The translations under genes and the position numbers were made by a program. A stretch of 5,516 nt of DNA from Bacteroidia bacterium (GTDB taxonomy: Bacteria; Bacteroidota; Bacteroidia; Bacteroidales; BM520). Every line of letters begins with the position of its first letter. Positions within the stretch are counted from its first letter, which is position 1. This document shows positions 1-5,516 of the stretch, piece after piece. Under the pieces are notes generated by a model, which did no database searches, was not told the DNA's origin, and saw only the letters and a list, made by a program, of their open reading frames with translations. The stretch covers positions 1 to 5,516 of the forward strand of contig RZYD01000168.1 in assembly GCA_009930445.1 (NCBI GenBank), read 5' to 3'.

Positions 1-1
1 C

Positions 2-2263
2 GATGGGCGTAGTATTATCAATCCGGAGATGGCCGATACGATGGCCAATACCAACTGGTGGAACGAAATTTTCCGGCCGGCACTGATGGCCAACTATAAT
101 CTTTCAGCCAGTGGAGGTTCAGAGAAGACTAACTATATCCTCTCCGGAAACTACCTCCGTCAGGAGGGGATCATCCTGAACTCCGGATACGAAAGGTACG
201 CAGTGAGGACTTCGCTGAATACCGCACTCACCGACAAAATTTCGGTGGGTACCAACATCAACCTTTCAGGATCCACCCGCGACGTAGTGGGCAGCTCGGG
301 CGATGGATACGGTGGCAATGGCGGCAGTGTGGTACGCTACGCCTTTTTCCGCAGCCCTGTTTACCCGGTGTATTACCCCGACGGCTCCTATATTGATTAT
401 TACCAGCCCTATGCTGAATTTTATGGCGACGGGTACAATCCGGTAGGGTTTGCCAATAAATACGACTGGAAAGTCAACGAGCACCACATGTTAGGCAATG
501 CCTTTGTTCAGTACGATATTCTCGATGGGCTGGTATTTAAAACCGATTATGGCCTTGACTTCATGGGCTCGCACGAAAAACGCTTTAACGAAAACTGGGG
601 GTTTAACGACCGTATTAATAACCCAAATTCGTTGCAGGAAATCACCTATACGACAACCATTCACACCTGGAAAAATACGCTGGACTATACAAAAACATTT
701 GGAGAGCAACACCATTTACAGGCATTGTTGGGTACGGAAGCAATTACAAGCAGTACTATCGGCCAAAGCGGATCGGCAATGAACTTTCTCGATCAGGTTC
801 CCAGCGTCCGATATCTCGACAATGGCACCACCAACCAGCGGGTCACCTCCTGGAATACCGGATGGGCACTTTTTTCTCTTTTCGGAAGAGCCTCGTACGA
901 TTTCAGTGGAAAATATTACGCCGAAGTGGTGTTACGGCGTGACGGCTCCTCACGATTTGGGCCAAATTACCGCTACGGCATCTTTCCGTCCGGATCGCTG
1001 GCCTGGCGTATTGACAAAGAAAAATTTCTGGAAGAGGTGGAGAATATCTCGTTTATGAAGCTGCGCACCAGTTTCGGGATGCTGGGAAACCAGGAAATTG
1101 GAAACTATTCCTTTGCCAGCCTGATCACCGGCGGCAGCTACTATCCGTTCACCACACTCCCCGATGTGGGCTATTATCTTTTTCAACACGGCAACGAAAA
1201 CCTGCGTTGGGAGAATCAGGTACAATTTAACGCCGGCCTCGATCTGGGCCTTTTCAACGACAGGCTCTATGTGTATGCCGACTATTTCCGGAAAGTAACC
1301 AATGATATGCTGGTACAGGCACCACTGCCGCCAAGTAGTGGCAGCGCCACTCCCCCCTATTTTAATGCGGGGAGTGTACTGAATCACGGATTTGAAGCGG
1401 AAGTCAATTTTAAAACAAAAAAGAAAAATTTCTACTACGATCTGGGACTGGTATTCTCTCATATCTCCAACCGGGTGCTGGAGCTTTACGGTGACAATCC
1501 GATTCTTGCGGGCCGCATCGACAATGGGGTGTATGCCACTCTTACCGAAGAGGGTTATCCGATTGGTTCGTTTTTTCTTTATGAGATGGAAGGAATCTTT
1601 CAGGATCAGACCGACATTTTCACGCATGCCTATCAGGGAAACAACATCGAACCCGGCGATGTAAAATATAAAGATCTCAGCGGTCCTGACGGGGTTCCCG
1701 ACGGGGTAATTGATGCCTACGATCGACGGCATGTGGGAAGTCCCATCCCGGATTTCACAGTTGGTTTTACCGGCAATGCCACGTACCGAAACTGGAGTGT
1801 TTCCCTGTTTCTCGAAGGGGTTTATGGCAATGAAATCTACTGGCAGGCAGCCCACGACATTGAGGGTTTCTACAGGGCTTTTAATATTACCGAACGGGTA
1901 TATGACGAACGCTGGACCGGCCCGGGCACCAGCGACACGCAGCCCAGGGTATCGTGGTCAGGTGCCACTAACAATAAAAAGCCTTCGACACGTTTTCTGT
2001 TCGATGGCTCGTATATGAGAATAAAGAATATTTCACTGGGGTATACCTTTGATTTTTCAACAACCAGGCAAAAAGGCCTCAACAGCCTTCATGTATTTCT
2101 TTCTGCACAAAACCTTCTTACCTTATCGAATTATCCGGGATTGGATCCGGAGATGCAGACCAGCAATAATGCGGCCTCAGAGGGCGATCTTGCAGCAGGC
2201 ATTGACTGGGGAACCTACCCTTCGGCGATGATCATCAATTTAGGAATTAACATAAGCCTCTAA
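2..2263 (+). CDS. SusC/RagA-family TonB-dependent outer-membrane transporter (5' partial)
   Basis: This is the C-terminal 753 residues of a SusC-family transporter, which imports oligosaccharides (or peptides, in RagA types) across the outer membrane using TonB energy. The reading frame is open from base 2, so the ATG codons at 29 and 44 are internal and the true start lies upstream. Family members usually have about 1000 residues, so the signal peptide, carboxypeptidase-regulatory-like domain, TonB contact region and plug are missing. What remains is beta-barrel. SusC hallmarks are NLSASGGSEKTNY near residues 32-44, NLRWENQ near 400-406, and an Asp/Gly-rich loop at bases 1673-1723 (DLSGPDGVPDGVID) followed by GSPIPDFTVGF. 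IDWGTYP lies near the C-terminus. The last residue is Leu, not the more usual Phe. The frame is intact throughout. The SusD gene follows 91 bases later, so the two probably form one operon and one complex. The substrate cannot be deduced. Confidence 0.96.
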   Translation, partial: DGRSIINPEMADTMANTNWWNEIFRPALMANYNLSASGGSEKTNYILSGNYLRQEGIILNSGYERYAVRTSLNTALTDKISVGTNINLSGSTRDVVGSSGDGYGGNGGSVVRYAFFRSPVYPVYYPDGSYIDYYQPYAEFYGDGYNPVGFANKYDWKVNEHHMLGNAFVQYDILDGLVFKTDYGLDFMGSHEKRFNENWGFNDRINNPNSLQEITYTTTIHTWKNTLDYTKTFGEQHHLQALLGTEAITSSTIGQSGSAMNFLDQVPSVRYLDNGTTNQRVTSWNTGWALFSLFGRASYDFSGKYYAEVVLRRDGSSRFGPNYRYGIFPSGSLAWRIDKEKFLEEVENISFMKLRTSFGMLGNQEIGNYSFASLITGGSYYPFTTLPDVGYYLFQHGNENLRWENQVQFNAGLDLGLFNDRLYVYADYFRKVTNDMLVQAPLPPSSGSATPPYFNAGSVLNHGFEAEVNFKTKKKNFYYDLGLVFSHISNRVLELYGDNPILAGRIDNGVYATLTEEGYPIGSFFLYEMEGIFQDQTDIFTHAYQGNNIEPGDVKYKDLSGPDGVPDGVIDAYDRRHVGSPIPDFTVGFTGNATYRNWSVSLFLEGVYGNEIYWQAAHDIEGFYRAFNITERVYDERWTGPGTSDTQPRVSWSGATNNKKPSTRFLFDGSYMRIKNISLGYTFDFSTTRQKGLNSLHVFLSAQNLLTLSNYPGLDPEMQTSNNAASEGDLAAGIDWGTYPSAMIINLGINISL

Positions 2264-2354
2264 AAAATGAAAGAAGCCGATAACATAGCAATATCCATGT
2301 ACCTGGAAAAATTTTTCAGCAACAGGGATTCAATGAACTCAAATTCAATATAGT
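2264..2354 (+). other. SusC-SusD intergenic gap with a marginal 28-codon ORF (2267-2353)
   Basis: These 91 bases separate the SusC stop codon from the SusD start. They contain an ATG at 2267, three bases after the SusC TAA and in the SusC frame. It opens a 28-codon frame (begins MKEADNIAISMYLEKFF) that stops with TAG at 2351-2353, one base before the SusD ATG. The peptide is hydrophilic, has no signal sequence and matches no family I recognise. It could be a coupling leader that delivers ribosomes to SusD, or simple chance in AT-rich DNA; chance is more likely. No TAnnTTTG promoter box and no strong hairpin were seen, which fits co-transcription of the two genes. Confidence 0.3.
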
Positions 2355-3884
2355 ATGAAAAAAATGATCTATAGCATTGCCGTTATTTTTCTTTTAATTG
2401 CTTCAGGTTGTGAAAAATTCCTCGACGAACAACCACAGGGGCAATATTCCACGGCGGATTTTTTCCAAACGGCCGACCATGCACTTCTGGCTATCAATGC
2501 GGCCTACGTACCCTTATCGTTTGCCAATAGTGACAACCGGCTGTGGGTCTTTGCGGAAGTGGCCTCCGACGATGCTGTAAAAGGTGGATTCCCCGGCGAT
2601 CAGGCAGACATCGGGCTCATCGATAATTTCCTGATTTACTCCGACAACGGCAACATCGAAACCACATGGGGCATCTACTATGAAGGAATTTCACGCTGCA
2701 ACGCAATTCTGGATAATGTACCCGACATTGCCATGGAACAGGCGCTGAAAGACCGCATTCTGGGGGAAGCGTATTTTTTGAGAGGCCTCTACTACTTTCA
2801 ACTCTGCAATATCTTTGGCAATGTACCCTTAATTTTACGGGTGTTGAATCCAGACGAAATGCAGGTTCCCAATACAACCCGTGAAGAGGTGTTACTCCAG
2901 ATTAAAAAAGACTTTTCTGCTGCAGTGGAAAAACTCGGGAAAGCACTCAACGCTTCACCCGGAATTTACCCCTCAGGTGAGTTCGGCCGCGCTACACCCG
3001 GTGCTGCACTGGCTTTTCTGGCCAAAACCTATCTGCTGATGGAAAACTGGGAGGCCGCCTATACCACCGCCCGGGAAGTAAAAAATTATGGCTATGCCCT
3101 TATGGAAGTATACAACCATAACTTTCAGGTCGCCTATGAAAATAACATGGAGTCCATATTTGAAATTCAACATATTTCCGGCTTCAGTCCGGTGACCGGA
3201 AGCCGGTTGAATCAGTGGCTGGCGCCTCGTGCCCGCAATGGCTATGGCTTCGACGAGCCCACGCAGGATTTTGTGAATGCTTTTGAAATAACAGCAACAG
3301 GCGTTGCAGATCCACGCCTGGATTATACGATCGGACGCAAGGGAGGACTATGGATCAATGGAGAACCCTACGACACCACCTGGAGCTCCACCGGGTTCTC
3401 GCAAAAAAAATACCTGCAACCGGAAACAGAAATCCCTTTAAGCACCCGCGGCGATGCGGATCTCAACTTTACGCTGATGCGCTATGCTGAAGTGCTGCTC
3501 ATCGAAGCCGAAGCGTTATGTGAGGCCGGGATGACATCGGAAGCACTGGCACCCCTGAACGAAGTACGCCGCAGAGCCCGTGAAGCTTACCTTTACGATG
3601 AAACCCTGCCCGGATACGGAACAATTCCCGAAGGACTGCTTCCGGAAATTACCACCACCGATCCGGTGCAACTGCGCGCAGCAATACGCCACGAACGCCG
3701 GGTGGAACTGGGATTTGAATGTCAGCGCTATTTCGATATTATGCGCTACGGACAGGAATACGCCAATGCAGCACTAGGCGATAGGGAAAACTTTAACTAC
3801 ATGATTCATAAAGTATTTCCCATTCCGCAATCGGAATTGGAAACCAATGGAAATATCACGCAAAACTACGGATATAACCAATAA
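2355..3884 (+). CDS. SusD/RagB-family nutrient-binding surface lipoprotein
   Basis: This is a complete 509-residue SusD-family protein, a usual length for the family. SusD proteins sit as a hinged lid over the SusC barrel and help bind the glycan to be imported. The N-terminus is a lipoprotein signal with a hydrophobic stretch (residues 5-16) and a lipobox ending in ASGC at Cys19. It is followed by EKFLDEQPQG, the typical start of mature SusD proteins. The N-terminal SusD-like domain contains LRGLYYFQL and FGNVPLI (residues 142-160). The C-terminal SusD/RagB domain contains IRHERRVELGFECQRYFDI (444-462). The end has the family motif FPIPQSELETNGNITQN (from 488). SusD folds use TPR-type helices, consistent with the helical middle region. 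The start at 2355 is chosen because it leads directly into the signal peptide. It is probably co-transcribed with the SusC gene upstream and the LamG lipoprotein gene 36 bases downstream. Confidence 0.97.
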   Translation: MKKMIYSIAVIFLLIASGCEKFLDEQPQGQYSTADFFQTADHALLAINAAYVPLSFANSDNRLWVFAEVASDDAVKGGFPGDQADIGLIDNFLIYSDNGNIETTWGIYYEGISRCNAILDNVPDIAMEQALKDRILGEAYFLRGLYYFQLCNIFGNVPLILRVLNPDEMQVPNTTREEVLLQIKKDFSAAVEKLGKALNASPGIYPSGEFGRATPGAALAFLAKTYLLMENWEAAYTTAREVKNYGYALMEVYNHNFQVAYENNMESIFEIQHISGFSPVTGSRLNQWLAPRARNGYGFDEPTQDFVNAFEITATGVADPRLDYTIGRKGGLWINGEPYDTTWSSTGFSQKKYLQPETEIPLSTRGDADLNFTLMRYAEVLLIEAEALCEAGMTSEALAPLNEVRRRAREAYLYDETLPGYGTIPEGLLPEITTTDPVQLRAAIRHERRVELGFECQRYFDIMRYGQEYANAALGDRENFNYMIHKVFPIPQSELETNGNITQNYGYNQ

Positions 3885-3902
3885 TTATGGTACATCACTA
3901 CT

Positions 3903-3920
3903 AATTAAAACTAAACAAAC
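3903..3920 (+). promoter_or_regulatory. A-rich translation initiation region, no Shine-Dalgarno
   Basis: The 36-base gap between the SusD stop and the next ATG has no GGAGG-like site. It ends in an A-rich, G-free stretch, AATTAAAACTAAACAAAC, directly before the ATG at 3921. Bacteroidota commonly start translation from such A-rich, unstructured leaders. No TAnnTTTG box is present in the gap, so the gene is most simply read through from SusD. The assignment rests on composition only. Confidence 0.4.
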
Positions 3921-4982
3921 ATGAAAACAACAAGAAGAAAATTTAGTCTGTTAATGCTGTTAGCCGCACTTTTTGTGTCCGGAATATTTACAGCATGCAC
4001 TGAAGATGAAATTATTGAAGGGGATAAGACCGCTTTGAATGCACTTATCACCGAATGTGAAACCCTGATTGCTGATGCAATTGAAGGCACCTCTCCCGGG
4101 TTTTATGAAGTAGGATCGAAAGCCACTTTCCAGACTGCCATCGACGCAGCAAAAACTGTATCCAACGACAGTGAAGCAGATCAAACTGCAGTAGATGGCG
4201 CCAAAGCTAACCTCCAGGCTGCGAAAACAAATTTTGAAGCGGCAATGATTCAGGATGTTTCCACCGACGGTCTCGTGGGCCAATGGCTGTTTAATGGCGA
4301 TGCCACGGATAACAGTGGGAACAATAATGACGGCACAGCCAATACCGGTCATACCTTCTGGGGTGCAGGAACGCCACAGCTGACTGCCGACCGTTTTGGA
4401 AACGAAGATATGGCCTACTATTTTGATGCTGGTGCCAATGTTGAAATTCCTTACAATACCGCACTCAACCCGGCAGTGATTACGCTGAGCTGGTGGATGT
4501 ACATGGAAGAATTACCCAACAATGACTACATGATTTCCATGAACCGGTGGAATTGTTTTAAAGTTAACCTCCAGGATATCAATCGTGTATTCTTTACTAC
4601 ACGCGTTGAAGATCCGGAAAATCCCGGAACCTACATTTACAGCGACCGTGACCATGATGGAGAAGGGCTGACTGCAGAAACATGGTATCACCTGAGTGTT
4701 TCTTTCGGTAATGGCCATATGAAATTCTATATTAATGGCAATCTGGTGAAAGATTGGGATAATGTACCCGATGCTGCGATTAATACCATTAGTTCAGAAC
4801 CTGTTAACCTTGTTTTTGGTCAGGATCTGCCTACTTCAATCTATTCCACCGATGACCAGAGTCCGTATTTCGTAGAGTGGGGTGGCTATTTCAAAGGAAA
4901 GCTTGACGATATCCGGTTGTATAACCGCGTTCTCGCTGACAATGAAATTTCTTCTATCTATGCGATTGAAAAACCGCAATAA
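3921..4982 (+). CDS. Surface lipoprotein with FIVAR-like helical domain and LamG jellyroll (putative glycan-binding protein)
   Basis: This is a complete 353-residue protein. Residues 1-25 are a signal peptide (TRRK, then a hydrophobic run) with a lipobox-like FTAC at Cys26. The acidic TEDE follows directly and resembles the Bacteroidota lipoprotein export signal, so cell-surface display is likely. Residues 37-109 are Ala-rich and predicted helical, with the pattern of FIVAR-type modules (ALNALITECETLI, GSKATFQTAIDAAK, ANLQAAKTNFEAA). Residues 117-350 form a LamG/concanavalin-like domain. It opens with LVGQWLFNGDATDNSGNNND, continues through WYHLSVSFGNGHMKFYING and closes with GKLDDIRLYNRVL. 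Trp and Tyr are frequent (W122, W147, W191, W192, W210), as in sugar-binding faces. DRDHDG at 242-247 could be a calcium loop. No catalytic motif is recognised. It sits where SusE/SusF-like surface glycan-binding proteins are usually encoded, so glycan capture for the SusCD pair is the inferred role. Binding has not been shown and an enzyme cannot be strictly excluded. Confidence 0.88.
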   Translation: MKTTRRKFSLLMLLAALFVSGIFTACTEDEIIEGDKTALNALITECETLIADAIEGTSPGFYEVGSKATFQTAIDAAKTVSNDSEADQTAVDGAKANLQAAKTNFEAAMIQDVSTDGLVGQWLFNGDATDNSGNNNDGTANTGHTFWGAGTPQLTADRFGNEDMAYYFDAGANVEIPYNTALNPAVITLSWWMYMEELPNNDYMISMNRWNCFKVNLQDINRVFFTTRVEDPENPGTYIYSDRDHDGEGLTAETWYHLSVSFGNGHMKFYINGNLVKDWDNVPDAAINTISSEPVNLVFGQDLPTSIYSTDDQSPYFVEWGGYFKGKLDDIRLYNRVLADNEISSIYAIEKPQ

Positions 4983-5005
4983 TTTTTTATTTTAGTTAGA
5001 TAAAT

Positions 5006-5086
5006 TGAGGGGATGGCTCTTTCCCGCAGGCAAGGGGTGCAGCAGCACCCTTTGCCTGCCGGGATTATACAAGAGCCATTCTTTTA
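5006..5086 (+). terminator. Long two-part hairpin, probable transcription terminator
   Basis: The outer arms ATGGCTCTT (5013-5021) and AAGAGCCAT (5071-5079) are perfect complements. With G-U pairs the stem can extend out to 5006/5086. The inner arms 5022-5040 and 5045-5064 pair over 19 positions with one G-U pair (5034/5051), one bulged C (5060) and an AGCA tetraloop (5041-5044). The two stems are separated by a one-sided loop at 5065-5070. A T-rich run, TTCTTTTAT, overlaps the 3' edge. The position, 23 bases after the LamG lipoprotein stop and before a separate predicted promoter, suits an end-of-operon terminator. The T-tract is only moderate, so an RNA-stabilising hairpin or a dispersed palindromic repeat are alternatives. 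Confidence 0.65.
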
Positions 5087-5109
5087 TCAAAAAGAAACCG
5101 ATAAGTTTG
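5079..5109 (+). promoter_or_regulatory. Predicted Bacteroidota-type promoter for the solute-binding protein gene
   Basis: TAAGTTTG at 5102-5109 matches the Bacteroidota -7 consensus TAnnTTTG at every defined base. A weak -33 candidate is the T-rich TTCTTTT at 5079-5085, with no exact TTTG. A transcript would begin near 5115, giving a leader of about 70 bases before the ATG at 5184. No other perfect match was found in the three intergenic gaps. It lies just after the probable terminator, which supports a new transcription unit. The -33 region overlaps the 3' arm of the hairpin. Confidence 0.45.
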
Positions 5110-5129
5110 CAACGAAACACAACGCTCCA

Positions 5130-5155
5130 TTAAAACAGCAATCCTGGCGTTTTAA
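5130..5155. repeat. 7-bp perfect inverted repeat in the predicted leader
   Basis: TTAAAAC (5130-5136) and GTTTTAA (5149-5155) are perfect reverse complements around a 12-base spacer. Two further GC pairs are possible inside (5138-5139 with 5147-5148). It lies downstream of the predicted promoter and 28 bases before the ATG of the solute-binding protein gene. It could be a regulator operator or a small leader hairpin. A repeat of this size in AT-rich DNA can also arise by chance. Confidence 0.3.
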
Positions 5156-5183
5156 GGCATCGTAACATATCATAACTTGACAA

Positions 5184-5516
5184 ATGAAACGAGCACTCCT
5201 TACCTGTAGTATTTTTGTCCTGCTCGCTGCCTGTAATCCGTCGGGTAACGACCGGGATCAAACGCTGCTTTTCTGGTCATCGAACAATGCCGGTGAGATT
5301 GCCTTTTCAGAAGAACGCGCTGCGGCCTGGAACAACAACAATCCGTCAACTACCCTTCAGTACCAACCTGTTCCTGAGGGACAAAGCAGCGAGGAGATTA
5401 TCCTGGCAGCCGTTGTGGGTAAAACCACACCCGACATTTATGCCAATATGTGGCAGGGCAGTGTGGAATTTTATGCCAACGCGGGTGTACTGGTGCCGCT
5501 CGATACGCTGGAAGGT
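5184..5516 (+). CDS. ABC-importer family 1 sugar-binding lipoprotein (3' partial)
   Basis: The first 111 codons are present and the frame is still open at the window end. Full-length members of this family have roughly 400-450 residues. Residues 1-16 form a lipoprotein signal (MKRALLTCSIFVLLAAC) with lipobox LAAC at Cys17. The mature start, NPSGNDRD, lacks an immediate acidic cluster, so a periplasm-facing anchor is more likely than surface display. From residue 27 the pattern is that of family 1 extracellular solute-binding proteins (MalE/UgpB type). It has an opening strand LLFWSS, a helix with EERAAAWNNNNP, strand LQYQPVP, then EEIILAAVVGKTTPDIYANMW and YANAGVLVPLDTLEG. The expected role is to bind mono- or oligosaccharide in the periplasm and deliver it to an ABC permease, probably encoded downstream. 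A hairpin and a predicted promoter separate it from the Sus genes. The family call is good; the ligand is unknown. Confidence 0.85.
   Translation, partial: MKRALLTCSIFVLLAACNPSGNDRDQTLLFWSSNNAGEIAFSEERAAAWNNNNPSTTLQYQPVPEGQSSEEIILAAVVGKTTPDIYANMWQGSVEFYANAGVLVPLDTLEG

Noticed and set aside
29..46. ATG at 29 or 44 as the true start of the SusC gene
   Set aside because: The frame is open to the window edge and the residues before Met (DGRSIINPE) continue the protein. There is no signal peptide at these ATGs, so they are internal codons of a truncated gene.
1673..1723. Asp/Gly-rich loop in SusC as a special calcium-binding insertion
   Set aside because: A similar D-x-x-G...DG-x-I-D loop before the PIPDF motif is common across SusC proteins, so it is a normal family feature here.
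950..1855. 301-codon open frame on the - strand inside the SusC gene
   Set aside because: It lies wholly opposite a well-conserved SusC barrel region and its translation resembles no known family. It is best explained as a codon-bias shadow.
2306..2317. GAAAAATTTTTC palindrome between SusC and SusD as a terminator or attenuator
   Set aside because: It is only 12 bases with no loop and all A-T core pairs, so it would not form a stable RNA hairpin.
3960..4352. 130-codon - strand frame opposite the LamG lipoprotein gene
   Set aside because: The + strand has a signal peptide and recognisable domains across this stretch, whereas the antisense product is low in recognisable pattern.
5172..5179. 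TAACTTGA just before the last ATG as a -7 promoter box
   Set aside because: It mismatches TAnnTTTG at two of six defined positions and would leave almost no leader. The perfect match at 5102 is preferred.

Overview
The window looks like part of a polysaccharide-utilisation (Sus-type) locus from a member of the phylum Bacteroidota or a close relative. It carries an adjacent SusC/RagA and SusD/RagB pair, which is essentially diagnostic of that group. Start codons are preceded by A-rich stretches rather than Shine-Dalgarno sequences. A match to the Bacteroidota -7 promoter box (TAnnTTTG) lies ahead of the last gene. Genus and habitat cannot be read from the sequence; an environmental carbohydrate degrader is a guess.

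Layout, all on the + strand. (1) 2-2263: the 3' three-quarters of a SusC-family TonB-dependent outer-membrane transporter; its signal peptide, N-terminal domain and plug lie upstream of the window. (2) 2264-2354: a 91-base gap holding a marginal 28-codon ORF that almost exactly fills it. (3) 2355-3884: a complete SusD-family surface lipoprotein. (4) 3921-4982: a complete lipoprotein with a small helical FIVAR-like domain followed by a LamG/concanavalin-like jellyroll, in the place where SusE/SusF-type surface glycan-binding proteins usually sit. (5) 4983-5183: a 201-base intergenic region with a long imperfect hairpin (probable terminator), a predicted promoter and a 7-bp inverted repeat. (6) 5184-5516: the first 111 codons of a lipoprotein that resembles family 1 extracellular solute-binding proteins of ABC sugar importers, cut by the window end.

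Inferred working model: SusC and SusD form the lidded outer-membrane importer. The FIVAR-LamG lipoprotein captures glycan at the cell surface. The solute-binding protein, probably in its own transcription unit, receives the imported oligosaccharide in the periplasm and hands it to an ABC permease expected downstream. No enzyme is visible, so the glycan cannot be named. The most noteworthy points are the Sus pair next to an ABC-type binding lipoprotein, the domain architecture of the third gene, and the intergenic regulatory structure. No mobile element, CRISPR array, tRNA or rRNA was seen.
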